From assembly GCF_007004735.1 (NCBI RefSeq), contig NZ_SSNL01000003.1, positions 620,001 to 684,000 on the forward strand: a stretch of 64,000 nt of DNA, read 5' to 3'. The DNA comes from Salinigranum halophilum (GTDB taxonomy: Archaea > Halobacteriota > Halobacteria > Halobacteriales > Haloferacaceae). The notes beneath the pieces are model-generated. The model searched no databases, had not been told where the DNA came from, and worked only from the letters and a program-made list of their open reading frames with translations. A program made the translations under genes and the position numbers. Of the stretch, positions 25,040 through 34,087 are shown piece after piece (positions within the stretch are counted from its first letter, which is position 1; each line of letters opens with the position of its first letter).

Positions 25040-26329
25040 TCAGTCCGCCGTGGGCTCCGTCCGCTCCGCCGTCGGGGGAACCTCGACGACGACGCTGGCT
25101 CGCGTCTCGAGTCGCCGCAGGACGTCGGGCCGAGCGACCACGTAGAGGGTGTCCCCGGCCTCGACGGTGCGTGCGCGCGGGGGAATCGCCTCGACGGTGC
25201 CCGTCGCGGGGCGCACGGCGGCGACCGTCACGTCGAGCGACCCCAGCGTCTCGCCGACGACGGCCGACGACTCGGGGACGGTGACCGTCGCCATCGTCTC
25301 GTCCGCCGCCCGGAGCAGGGAGGCGAACTCCCTGTCGGCGCGGGGTTCGGCCGGGAGCGAGACGAGACGGTAGGTCGTCGCCGTGTCGACCTGTTCCGCG
25401 TCGTCGGCGTCGGCGGCCACGGTGACGATGTCACCGCTCACGGCCCGCAACTCGGCGGTGAAGAGCCGTTCGGGCGGCCTGTGGACCTCGCGGTTCCCCG
25501 TCGTCTCGCCGTCCGTTCCACCGCCCGCGTCGACAGCGTCCGGTTCGTGCTCGACGCGTGCGGCTCGCCACACCTGGACCAGGTCCCCCGGACTCGCGGC
25601 GTTCGCCGGGTCCGCCCGCATGGAGACGGCGACGGTCCCGTGCCCGAGTGTCGGACCGAGACCCGCGGCACGACTCCCCACTGCGAGGAACTCCACCACG
25701 CCGCTGTCGGTGAGTTCGACGTCGACGTAGCCGACGCGGTAATCGTCTTTCAGTCGGGTCACCAGCCGGTCGCGGAGCTCCTCGACCGTGAGCCGGTTCG
25801 GGAACAGCAGGGACTTCCCGCCCATCTCCGCTTTCAGCTCCGCCGAGACGGGGTCGTAGCTCTCCATGTCCTCGATGTCGTCGGCCTCGGGGAGCGTCAC
25901 GGCGGTGACGCGCCCGACGGTGCGGACGATTCGCGAGACCTCCGCGTCGAGTTGCTTCACGCCCGCGACGGCGAAGACGTCCGTCGCCAGGCGGTCACCC
26001 ACCCGCCGCCCGACGGGCGCGGCGACCCCCGCCAGCCCGATGGCGACGACGTTGAACACGACCGCGTCGAGTTCGAAGATGCCCGCGGACGTGCCGCCGA
26101 CGAGTTGACTGAACAGCCCGACGGTGTTGAGATACAGCGCCACGACGGAGAGACCGAGCACCGTCGAGACGCCGATGGGCACCACCTCGCGGGTGTACCA
26201 CCGGAAGACGAGCGCCGCGACTCCCGACACCACGCCCGACGCGACGACGAACGCCACGAGTCGGCTCACGTCCTCGACGAGACTCGGGTCGTCGAGCGCC
26301 ACGCTCTGTAAGGCGACGAGGGCGCTCAC
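25040..26329 (-). CDS. Membrane protein with TrkA-C (RCK_C) domains, second of a pair
   Basis: This 429-residue protein has three N-terminal membrane segments within residues 1-105, a soluble PhoU-like or RCK-linker region, and two TrkA-C-like beta modules near 230-330 and 345-415. The last of these contains VVGETLGSLDVTVAAVRPATG and DTLYVVARPDVLRRLE, the usual RCK_C pattern. RCK_C domains often bind ligands such as c-di-AMP. It overlaps the upstream paralogue by four bases (ATGA) and forms an operon with it. It is divergent, via that partner, from a potassium channel gene. It lacks a channel filter, so sensing or transport regulation is more likely than ion conduction. Confidence 0.88.
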   Translation of the reverse strand: MSALVALQSVALDDPSLVEDVSRLVAFVVASGVVSGVAALVFRWYTREVVPIGVSTVLGLSVVALYLNTVGLFSQLVGGTSAGIFELDAVVFNVVAIGLAGVAAPVGRRVGDRLATDVFAVAGVKQLDAEVSRIVRTVGRVTAVTLPEADDIEDMESYDPVSAELKAEMGGKSLLFPNRLTVEELRDRLVTRLKDDYRVGYVDVELTDSGVVEFLAVGSRAAGLGPTLGHGTVAVSMRADPANAASPGDLVQVWRAARVEHEPDAVDAGGGTDGETTGNREVHRPPERLFTAELRAVSGDIVTVAADADDAEQVDTATTYRLVSLPAEPRADREFASLLRAADETMATVTVPESSAVVGETLGSLDVTVAAVRPATGTVEAIPPRARTVEAGDTLYVVARPDVLRRLETRASVVVEVPPTAERTEPTAD

Positions 26330-27540
26330 GCGGCGACCTCCACGAAACTGGAGAGCGCGTCGGGCCGTCCGACGGCGAAGAGTTCGTCACCCGCCGCGAT
26401 GGCCTGTGACCCCCGCGGGGTTATCCGCCACGTCCCCTCGTGACGGACGGCCAAGATTACCACGCGGTAGCTGTCGCGGACACTCACCTCGCCGAGGGTG
26501 ACCCCGTCGAGGACGCCGTCGTCGCGAACCGTGAGCTTCCGGAACCGGTATCCGCCGCGACGGAGCAGCGTGACGAGTTCGAGTTCCCGCCGGATACCCC
26601 GGGAGCGAACGACCAGGCGGTCGGCCGCGGCCGTCTCCAAGAGCGCCGTCGCGTCCGACCGGCTGACGGCGAGCGTGACGCGGCCCTCACCGCCCGTCAC
26701 CGTCGGGGAAACGGGCGGTGTCGGCGCCGCCGTGTCGGTGCCGCCGTCCGTCGCCACCGACTCCTTCTTCTCTCCCTTCGGGTTCGTCTTCGCGCTGAGG
26801 ACGGTGCCCGCGACCGTCCGGTCGCCGGTGGTCACCTCGACCTCGTCGCCGGCCGCCAGCCCGGTCGGTAGCAGGGCGGTCACCGACACCGCCCGTTTCC
26901 CCGACGGGATGCGTTTCGACAGGGCACCGACGGGCGGCGCGGCGCTCACCGTCGCCCGCGCGTTCTCGTCGAGGCGGACCGCCACGTCGGCGAGGTCGAA
27001 CTCGGAGCGGAGGCGGTCGGCGAAGCGCGTCTCGAGTTCGACGAGGGGGACGTCGGCGGGGAACGTCCACTCGCCCTCGCGGATGCTCCTCCGGAGGTCC
27101 GCCGACAGGGCGGGATACCCTTCCATGTCACCGACCTCCCCGGAGACGGTGACGCGGACCTCGCCGCGGCCGCCGACGAGTTCGATGACGTCCGTGTTGA
27201 GCGTTCGCTCCGTGAGCTTTCGGAGGTTCAGCCGCTTCGGGACCGACGCGCCGAGTCTGTCACCCTGGCTGTGGGCGTACAGCGACAGCATCAGGACGAC
27301 GAGGATGGCGACGATGAACCGCTCGCCGGAGCCGATGATGGTCGGGTCGTTCAGCGCCATCAACCCGCCGTTCGCGCCCGCGATGGCGAGCGAGAGGACG
27401 ACCACACCCAGCCCGGGTATCGTCACGTTCGTGACGTACTTGAAGACGAAGCCGAGTACCCCCGACACCAGTGCCGGGATGATGCCCGTGAGGAGACCGA
27501 GGTAGAGTCCGAAGAGGAACTCGACTGGAAGCGAAGCCAT
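26326..27540 (-). CDS. Membrane protein with TrkA-C (RCK_C) domains, first of a pair
   Basis: This 404-residue protein is homologous in layout to the next gene, with three membrane segments within residues 5-85 and two TrkA-C-type domains. The last domain reads LGEVSVRDSYRVVILAVRHEGTW and AGDELFAVGRPDAL. The start MASLPVEF at 27540 removes four nonconserved residues. The pair look like an ancient tandem duplication with considerable divergence. With the divergent RCK channel about 145 bases away, the block is a candidate potassium-homeostasis unit in an organism that keeps molar internal K+. Confidence 0.88.
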   Translation of the reverse strand: MASLPVEFLFGLYLGLLTGIIPALVSGVLGFVFKYVTNVTIPGLGVVVLSLAIAGANGGLMALNDPTIIGSGERFIVAILVVLMLSLYAHSQGDRLGASVPKRLNLRKLTERTLNTDVIELVGGRGEVRVTVSGEVGDMEGYPALSADLRRSIREGEWTFPADVPLVELETRFADRLRSEFDLADVAVRLDENARATVSAAPPVGALSKRIPSGKRAVSVTALLPTGLAAGDEVEVTTGDRTVAGTVLSAKTNPKGEKKESVATDGGTDTAAPTPPVSPTVTGGEGRVTLAVSRSDATALLETAAADRLVVRSRGIRRELELVTLLRRGGYRFRKLTVRDDGVLDGVTLGEVSVRDSYRVVILAVRHEGTWRITPRGSQAIAAGDELFAVGRPDALSSFVEVAA

Positions 27541-27655
27541 AGTCGCGCACACTCGTCTCGTCGGTATACAAGTTGCGCCCGCGGTTCGCCGTACTGCACG
27601 GCTGTTCTCCCCCGTGCTGTCGTGCCGGCGGGCCTGCGGCGTCCGTGACCGAGCC

Positions 27656-27663
27656 GTTTATTA
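27656..27663 (+). promoter_or_regulatory. TATA-like GTTTATTA of the potassium channel gene
   Basis: GTTTATTA lies 24-31 bases before the ATG at 27687, consistent with leaderless transcription. It excludes the longer upstream frame. Confidence 0.55.
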
Positions 27664-27686
27664 CCGACACTCTACCCACGAGGGGT

Positions 27687-28913
27687 ATGGTCAGTCGCGA
27701 CTGGATCGGGGGGCGCGCGTCGGTGGTGTTGACCTTCGCCGTCGCCATCGCGTCCGTCATCACCGGCATCGCCAACATCGGTGCCCCGCCCCGTCCCATC
27801 GGTCCGGTCGCGGCGCTCGTCCCCGCGTTCGTCCCGGTCATCGCCGGCTTCACGGGCGCGCTCACGGGATTTCTGCTCCTCGCGGCCGCGTTCGGTCTCC
27901 GGCGGGGACTTCGAGCGGCCTGGTACGTGACGATGGTGCTGTTTCCCGTCACGGCGCTACAGGGCGCGCTGCAGTCGAACGAGCGCGCCGTCCCGCTCGT
28001 CGCGCTGTCCGCCGTCGCCTTCCTCGTCCTCGGCCTCAACCGCAAGCGATTCCACCGTGACCTCGACTTTTCCACGACGGAACTCGCCGCGCTCGCCGCC
28101 ATCATCGGCGCGCAGACGTACGGCACCGTCGGTGCCTACGCGCTCCGCGAGCAGTTCAACGGGCTCGACACCCTCGTCGACGCCTTCTACTTCGCCCTGG
28201 TCACCGGCAGCACCGTCGGCTACGGCGACATCACCCCCTCGACCCCCATCGCACGGCTGTTCGGGATGTCCGTCCTGCTGGTGACGGTCTCCTCGTTCGC
28301 GGTGGCACTCGGTGTCCTCCTCACGCCCGCAATCGAAGCACGCCTCTCGAAGGCACTCGGACGCATGACCGAAACACAACTCGACCTCCTCGAAAACCAC
28401 GTCCTCGTGCTCGGCTACGGGGACCTGACGGAACCGATTCTCGAAGAACTCGCGACGAAAGCGCGCTACGTCGTCGTCACCGACAACGCCGACCAGGCGC
28501 GACTCCTCTCGGACCGCGGCATCGACGTCTTCACCGCGGACCCCTCCGACGCGGACTCGCTCGAGCGCGCGCGCGTCGGCACCGCCCGCGCCGTCGTCGT
28601 CGCCACCAGCAACGACGCCGAGGACGCCCTCGCCATCCTCACCGCGCGACAGTTGAATCCGAACGTCAGAATCGTCGCGGCGGCCTCCAATCGGGAGAAC
28701 GTCGACAAGCTGAAACGCGCCGGCGCGGACACCGTCATCAGCCCGACCACGCTGGGCGGGCACCTGATGGCCGAGTCGGCGCTCGGCGGCGACTCGGAGA
28801 AGGTCGAACAGCAGGTGATGGAAGAGGAGCCGTCGAAGGACGAACCCGTCGACGAGGACGAGCGTGGCGACGGAGAGCACGGTGACAGCGGGACCGAACG
28901 GGAGAACCGCTGA
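27687..28913 (+). CDS. Potassium channel with RCK (TrkA-N) domain
   Basis: This 408-residue protein has several N-terminal membrane segments (about four before the pore) and a pore helix with the selectivity filter TVGYGD at residues 176-181. A last transmembrane helix and a TrkA-N domain follow. The TrkA-N domain begins HVLVLGYGDLTEPILEEL (a GxGxxG variant) and contains VVVATSNDAEDALAILTARQLNP. The C-terminal 40 residues are a charged Glu/Asp tail. The fold is MthK-like, with conductance gated through the RCK ring. A TATA-like element supports the ATG at 27687. It is divergent from the TrkA-C membrane protein pair. Confidence 0.94.
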   Translation: MVSRDWIGGRASVVLTFAVAIASVITGIANIGAPPRPIGPVAALVPAFVPVIAGFTGALTGFLLLAAAFGLRRGLRAAWYVTMVLFPVTALQGALQSNERAVPLVALSAVAFLVLGLNRKRFHRDLDFSTTELAALAAIIGAQTYGTVGAYALREQFNGLDTLVDAFYFALVTGSTVGYGDITPSTPIARLFGMSVLLVTVSSFAVALGVLLTPAIEARLSKALGRMTETQLDLLENHVLVLGYGDLTEPILEELATKARYVVVTDNADQARLLSDRGIDVFTADPSDADSLERARVGTARAVVVATSNDAEDALAILTARQLNPNVRIVAAASNRENVDKLKRAGADTVISPTTLGGHLMAESALGGDSEKVEQQVMEEEPSKDEPVDEDERGDGEHGDSGTERENR

Positions 28914-29015
28914 CCATCGTCGGCCGCGTCCGAGTCGCCTGTCGCGTCCCGGACAGTGAGGCTGCGCGGCGGACGCTGTCCGGCCCCTCGACGCTCCGAC
29001 GCGCGTTGTGGTTGG

Positions 29016-30788
29016 TCAGTCGTCGAGGGAGTCGACGCCGTGAAACTCGAATCTGGCACCGCCGTCTCGACCGTCGACGACCGCCACCTCCCAGCCGTGG
29101 GCCTCGGCGATTCGCTTGACGATTGCGAGCCCGAACCCTGTCCCCCCGGCCGCCGAGGTGTACCCCGGCTCGAACACCGCGTCACGTATGACCGCGGGGA
29201 TGCCCGGCCCGTCGTCTTCGACGTAGATGCTGTCGTCGTCCCCGCGTCCGACACGCACGGTGACGGTGTCGCCGGCGTGTTCGACGGCGTTGCGGAACAG
29301 GTTCTCGAAGACGTGTCGCAGGCGGTCCTGGTCGCCCCGAATCGTGAACTCGTCTTCGATCTCCAGCGACGCTTCGGCCGTCTCCACTCCCCCCCAGCAC
29401 TGACCGACCAGGTCGACGACCTCGATTTCGCAGGAGTCGCTCACCGACTTCCCCTGGCGAGCGAGCGTCAGGGTGTCCGCGACGATCGCCGCCATCCGGT
29501 CGAGCGACTCGGCGAGTGGGTCGAGGTGGCCGTGGTAGTCGTCGTCACACAGCTCTAGAAGCAGCGCAGTCCGCCCCTGTGCGACGTTGAGGGGGTTCCG
29601 CAGGTCGTGAGAGATGACGCTCGCGAACTCGTCGAGGCGGTCGTTCTTCCGACGAAGCTCCCGTTCTCGCTCCACGCGCTCCGTGATGTCCCGCGCGATT
29701 CCCACGATTCGGGTCACCTCGTCGTCGATGATGACGGGCGCGAGTTTCGTCTGCCAGACGCGCTGGCCCTCCGGCAGCGTGAGCGTTTCCTCGTAGGTTA
29801 TCGCGTCACGAGCGTCGACGCAACGCTGGTAGTTCGCCACGACCTCCCCGCCGAGTTCCTCCCCGAGCACCTCCCGAGGCGTCTTTCCCTGCACGTCCGC
29901 CGTCGAGAGTCCGGTCGACGCCTCGTGAGCGGGATTCAGCCGCTCGTACCGGAACACGGCTGCCGTGTCTGTGGTCTCGACGTCGACGAGGAAGACGGCG
30001 TCCTCCGCGTTGTCGAACACCGCTTCGTACTCCTCGGAGAGCTTCTGTAGCTCTCTTTCGCGGCGCTTGCGAGCGGTGATGTCGCGGCTGATGCCCATCA
30101 CGCCGACGACGTCGCCGTGCGCGTCGTGGTAGGGGTACTTGTCGTCGAGGAAGGTGTGGCGGCGGCCGTCGATGTACCGGACCGCCTCGCGCGAGTCGGC
30201 CTCGTCGCGAGCGACGATTCGCTCGTCCACCTCGCTGATCTCGGCCACGCTTTCCGGGTCGAACAGTTCCGTGTCGCACGTGCCGACGGCGTCTTCGGGA
30301 GTGAGGGCGAACAGGTCCGCGGCGGCCTCGTTCATGAGCCGATACCGTCCCTCCGTGTCCTTGATGTAGATCGGGGTGACGGTGTTCTCGACGAGAGCCG
30401 TGAGCTGCCGATTGGTCTCCGCGAGGTCGCGCTCGAGACGTTTCTGCTCGGTCACGTCGGCGAAGTAGACCGTGAGACCGCCCTCGTCTGGATACACGCG
30501 GACGTCGAACCAGCGGTCAAGCTCCGCGTTGTAGCGCTCGAACGACTGCTGTTCTTGGGTCGCCATCGCGCTCTCGAGTTTCGTTTCGGCGACCGTCCCA
30601 GTGGTTCCGGGGAACGCCTCCCAGACGGTCCGGCCGAGTAAGTCGTCGGCGGGGCGGTCGAGGATGCGCTCGGCCTGGGGGTTCACGTAGGTGTAGCGGA
30701 ACCCCGTATCGAGCGAGACGATGCCGTCGGTGACACGCCGTAGTGCGTCACTCCGTCGGAGACGGCGGTCCGATGCACCCTCAGTCAT
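29016..30788 (-). CDS. Sensor histidine kinase with three PAS domains
   Basis: This 590-residue soluble kinase has three PAS modules (about residues 10-125, 130-250, 255-380). A HisKA domain with the phospho-acceptor in VISHDLRNPLN follows, then an HATPase_c domain with HVFENLFRNAVEHAG, YVEDDGPGIP and GTGFGLAIVKRIAEAHG. No membrane segment or input domain outside PAS is seen, so cues such as redox, oxygen or light through a bound cofactor are likely. No response regulator is adjacent, making it an orphan kinase. It converges on the potassium channel gene. Confidence 0.95.
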   Translation of the reverse strand: MTEGASDRRLRRSDALRRVTDGIVSLDTGFRYTYVNPQAERILDRPADDLLGRTVWEAFPGTTGTVAETKLESAMATQEQQSFERYNAELDRWFDVRVYPDEGGLTVYFADVTEQKRLERDLAETNRQLTALVENTVTPIYIKDTEGRYRLMNEAAADLFALTPEDAVGTCDTELFDPESVAEISEVDERIVARDEADSREAVRYIDGRRHTFLDDKYPYHDAHGDVVGVMGISRDITARKRRERELQKLSEEYEAVFDNAEDAVFLVDVETTDTAAVFRYERLNPAHEASTGLSTADVQGKTPREVLGEELGGEVVANYQRCVDARDAITYEETLTLPEGQRVWQTKLAPVIIDDEVTRIVGIARDITERVERERELRRKNDRLDEFASVISHDLRNPLNVAQGRTALLLELCDDDYHGHLDPLAESLDRMAAIVADTLTLARQGKSVSDSCEIEVVDLVGQCWGGVETAEASLEIEDEFTIRGDQDRLRHVFENLFRNAVEHAGDTVTVRVGRGDDDSIYVEDDGPGIPAVIRDAVFEPGYTSAAGGTGFGLAIVKRIAEAHGWEVAVVDGRDGGARFEFHGVDSLDD

Positions 30789-30902
30789 ACTCGTGTTTGG
30801 GTGGCTCGGGTGAAAACGGTTCTCTCAGCCCGTTGAACGGTACGCCGTGGTCGCGCTGTCACATCGCTCGGCCCGCGAGTCGGCTCGACCGCGCCGCTCG
30901 GC

Positions 30903-32273
30903 TCAGGGGTTACCGCGGTCGACGACGGCCACGTCCGTCTCGATTTCGGTGATACGCTCGAACGTCGGCGGTGACACGAACCGCGAGGCGGCGGACCGGT
31001 CGCCGCTCGACCCGATGACGACGAGGTCGTACGTCTCCGCGTTCGCGTCGAGATACGACGTCACGTCCGACCGGGCGACGCGCGTCTCGACCGGCCGGTC
31101 GACCGTCTCGACTAAGTTCGCGAGCCGCGTCTCAGCCGGCCGTCGCTCCACCTCGGTCCCGATACAGGTGCAGACGCTCAGCGTCCCCCCGTCGCCGACG
31201 AGTCGCTCGGCGAAGTCGATCATCGCGTGCGCGGAGTCGCCCGGGCGGGCGACCATCACCAGCACCCGTTCCCACGCGCTGTCGCGCGAGACCGGGCGGA
31301 ACGCGACGGCGTCGTAGGGGCCGCCGAAGACGCCGCGAACGTACTCGGTGAGCGCGCCGTCGTCGGCCTCGTACGGCGTCACGACGAGGTCACACCCGGT
31401 GTCTCGGACGGCGCTGAGTGTCGCGGTGGTGTCGTCGCCCTCCCCGACGACCACCTCGCAGGTGAGACCCGACGCCTGCAGGTCGGCGGCGACCCGTTCG
31501 AGCCGAGTCGTCACGGCCCCCGCATCCTCGTCCGAGCCGTCGACGAGGCCGAAGAGAACGACCTTCCCGGCTTCGTGGGCGGCAGCGAGTCGCGAGGCGA
31601 ACAGGGCCGTCCGCTCTGCGGCCCACTCCGGTCCGCGCATCGGGACGAGGACCCGGTCGGCCGCCGAGACCGTGCTGTAGAGGTAGCGGGCGCGCTTCTC
31701 GTAGAACTGCTCGCGCCAGACGTAGAACACCGCGGCGACGAGCGTGCCGAAGACGGCGACGCTCAGCACGTACGACTGCGGCGTCGCCCGGTCGGTCACG
31801 AGGACGAGAAGCGCCGTCGAGAACGCCGCCGGCTCCTCCACCTTGAGGGCCCACGTCGCCCCGCCGGTGAGGAGAATCGAGAGCGCGGCCGCCGCCGGTA
31901 ACACCCCGAACGTCCCCGTCGGCGGCCCGTAGACGAGCTGTGAGAGTTCGAGCGCACCCCAGCCCGCGAGCGCCCCGACGGTGAGGCCGACGACGAACTT
32001 CACCGGCGAAGCGTACCGGCCCTCTGGGTCGGCGAAGAGCGTGTACGTCCCCGACGCCAACGGGGGGAAGAGCAGGAACGAGAGCTCGATGAGGGCGTTC
32101 GAGATGATCGTCACGCCACCAATCAGGAGTGGGACGAAAAGCAGGATCGAGAGGTGGATGAGGTTGCTCGTGTTCTCGATCCAGCGACGGAACTCGGTGA
32201 GTTCGCGGCGTTCGATTCGGCGGAGCCGCCGCCAGACGCCGACGACGCGGGCGAGGAACCTCTCGCGGTCCAC
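30903..32273 (-). CDS. HPP membrane protein fused to two UspA domains
   Basis: This 456-residue fusion has an N-terminal HPP-family membrane domain with about five helices (residues 30-190). It includes NALIELSFLLFPPLASGTYTLF and FADPEGRYASPVKFVVGLTVG. Two Usp-like domains follow (about 205-325 and 330-452), and the second ends DLVVIGSSGDRSAASR...TDVAVVDRGNP. HPP proteins have been tied to nitrite or small-anion transport in other groups. The Usp parts could gate or sense nucleotide. It lies 12 bases upstream of the nucleoside phosphorylase gene on the same strand, so they may be co-transcribed. Confidence 0.9.
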   Translation of the reverse strand: MDRERFLARVVGVWRRLRRIERRELTEFRRWIENTSNLIHLSILLFVPLLIGGVTIISNALIELSFLLFPPLASGTYTLFADPEGRYASPVKFVVGLTVGALAGWGALELSQLVYGPPTGTFGVLPAAAALSILLTGGATWALKVEEPAAFSTALLVLVTDRATPQSYVLSVAVFGTLVAAVFYVWREQFYEKRARYLYSTVSAADRVLVPMRGPEWAAERTALFASRLAAAHEAGKVVLFGLVDGSDEDAGAVTTRLERVAADLQASGLTCEVVVGEGDDTTATLSAVRDTGCDLVVTPYEADDGALTEYVRGVFGGPYDAVAFRPVSRDSAWERVLVMVARPGDSAHAMIDFAERLVGDGGTLSVCTCIGTEVERRPAETRLANLVETVDRPVETRVARSDVTSYLDANAETYDLVVIGSSGDRSAASRFVSPPTFERITEIETDVAVVDRGNP

Positions 32274-32285
32274 GGCCGTGGCCCC

Positions 32286-33011
32286 TTACAGCTCGGTGAC
32301 GGCGTCGAGGGTGAGCGCGATGGCCCGCTCGACGTTGTTCTTCGCCTTCTCGGGCAACTCCTCGTCGGAGTCGGCGCCCTTCTGGGTCCCCTCGACGAGG
32401 TTGCCGTCGACGGTGCAGATGGCACCGGCGCGGAGCCCTTTCCGTCGCGCCAGGGTGAAGACGGTCGCGGCCTCCATCTCGACGCTCAGGATGCCCGCCG
32501 CCTCCCACTCTCGGACGTACTCGTCGGTCTCGGCGTAGTACGCGTCGTCGGAGGCGATGGGCCCCACGTGGACGTCCTCGTCGTTCGCCTCGGCGCTGTC
32601 GACCAGCGCCCGAAGCACTGCGAAGTCGGGAACCGCGGGGAACTCCACCGGCTCGTACCGCTTCGAGGTCCCCTCGTTCTTCGCCGCCCCGGACGCGACG
32701 ATCATGTCTCCGATCTCGATGTCTCGCTGGAGCGCTCCGGTCGTCCCGACACGGACGAACGTCTCGACGCCCACGCGTGAGAGTTCCTCCACCGCGATGG
32801 CCGCGGAGGGACAGCCGATACCCGTCGAGCAGATGGTCAGGTCGCGACCCTCGTAGCTGGCGTTGACGACGGTGTACTCACGGTTGCTCGACACGTGTTC
32901 GACGTCGTCGCAGTGGCCCGCGATGCGTTCGACGCGCCCGGGGTCGCCCGGCACGAGCGCGAGGTCCGCGACGTCACCCTCCTCGACGAGGAGGTGCGGT
33001 TGTTTACCCAT
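32286..33011 (-). CDS. udp: Nucleoside phosphorylase (uridine phosphorylase type)
   Basis: This 241-residue enzyme of the PNP/UDP phosphorylase family has the opening VPGDPGRVERIAGHCDDVE for phosphate binding. It also has CSTGIGCPSAAIAVEELSRVG and SVEMEAATVFTLARRKGL, with the Glu that contacts ribose. It splits a nucleoside with phosphate to the free base and ribose-1-phosphate. The start MGKQPHLLVEEGD at 33011 is the family start. The gene upstream on the same strand is a PfkB kinase, which could take up the ribose-1-phosphate. The base preference (uridine or purines) is not certain. Confidence 0.95.
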   Translation of the reverse strand: MGKQPHLLVEEGDVADLALVPGDPGRVERIAGHCDDVEHVSSNREYTVVNASYEGRDLTICSTGIGCPSAAIAVEELSRVGVETFVRVGTTGALQRDIEIGDMIVASGAAKNEGTSKRYEPVEFPAVPDFAVLRALVDSAEANDEDVHVGPIASDDAYYAETDEYVREWEAAGILSVEMEAATVFTLARRKGLRAGAICTVDGNLVEGTQKGADSDEELPEKAKNNVERAIALTLDAVTEL

Positions 33012-33066
33012 ACCCGGCGTCGCGTTGGAGACGGTAAAAAACGCGCGGGTGCGACGCGGACGGGCG

Positions 33067-33972
33067 CTACTGTCCCCGTCGCACGCGCATCGACGCCACC
33101 GCGTCCCACGAGAGCGTCGCGCGGGCACCGCGTGTCTCGGCGGCGAGCGCCCCGCAGGCGTTGGCGACGGCGAGCGCGTCGTCGGCGTCGGTCCCGTCGA
33201 GGGTCGCGGCGAGGTAGCCGGCGGCGAACGCGTCGCCCGCGCCCGTCGTGTCGACCGCGTCGACGTCGAACCCCGCGTGCGTGTACCGTTCGCCGCCGGT
33301 GCGGACCTCGGCCCCGTCCGGGCCGTGCTTGACGACCACTGCCCGGCCATCGCGGACGGCCAGTCGGCCCTCGGCGGTCGGGTCCGTCTCCCCGTCGGCG
33401 AGTGCGACCGCCGCCTCCCGGTCGTTGAGAAAGAGCACGTCGACCAGGTCGAGGACCGCGTCGAAGTCGCGGGCACCGACGAGGCGGCCGGGGTCGACGC
33501 TCACCGTCAGGCCGAGGTCGCGGGCGAGCGTGGCGAGGCGGCGGGCCGTCTCCGGCGACTGCCCCGTGAGGTGGAGGTGGTCCGCGCCGTCGATGCTCTC
33601 GACGGAGAGCGCGTCGGTGTCGAACGCCTCGTTCGCGCCCTCGCACCCGAACACCATCACCTCGCCCGCGTCGTCGACGGCGATGTACTTCACCGCCGTC
33701 GGACGGTCCGAGACGACCTGCACGCCGGTCGTGTCCACGCCGGCAGCGGCGAGTTCGTGCCGCGCCTCCGTGCCGTACGAGTCACCGCCGACGCTTCCCA
33801 GGAGGGCGGCGTCGAGGCGAAGGCCGACCAGGCCGCAGGCGACGTTGGCGGCGCTCCCGCCGCCGGCCGCGCGCACCTCGCGGACCTGCGCCTCGCCGTC
33901 GGGGGCGGGCAGGTCGTCGACGTGCATCGTCACGTCCCAGTTGACGTGGCCGGCACAGATGACGCGCGGCAT
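33067..33972 (-). CDS. PfkB-family carbohydrate kinase, candidate ribose-1-phosphate kinase
   Basis: This 301-residue ribokinase-fold kinase has the N-terminal GHVNWDVTMHVDDLPAPDGE, the AAGGGSAANVACGLVGL substrate motif, and the C-terminal DTTGAGDAFAAGYLAA. The last contains the anion hole and catalytic aspartate. In haloarchaea PfkB kinases serve ketohexoses, ketodeoxygluconate, and ribose-1-phosphate in the pentose bisphosphate route of nucleoside breakdown. Proximity to a nucleoside phosphorylase and to deoC favours the last role, but the substrate is inferred from context alone. The start at 33972 excludes an Arg-rich extension. Confidence 0.92.
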   Translation of the reverse strand: MPRVICAGHVNWDVTMHVDDLPAPDGEAQVREVRAAGGGSAANVACGLVGLRLDAALLGSVGGDSYGTEARHELAAAGVDTTGVQVVSDRPTAVKYIAVDDAGEVMVFGCEGANEAFDTDALSVESIDGADHLHLTGQSPETARRLATLARDLGLTVSVDPGRLVGARDFDAVLDLVDVLFLNDREAAVALADGETDPTAEGRLAVRDGRAVVVKHGPDGAEVRTGGERYTHAGFDVDAVDTTGAGDAFAAGYLAATLDGTDADDALAVANACGALAAETRGARATLSWDAVASMRVRRGQ

Positions 33973-34087
33973 CGTTGTACCTCTCGTACCCGTCACTGCC
34001 CGCGGTGAAAACTCCTGTGTCGGGTCGGCGACGCTCGGCCGACCTCGATAGTCGGCTCGAACACCCCGCCACGCGACCGCGCACCGC

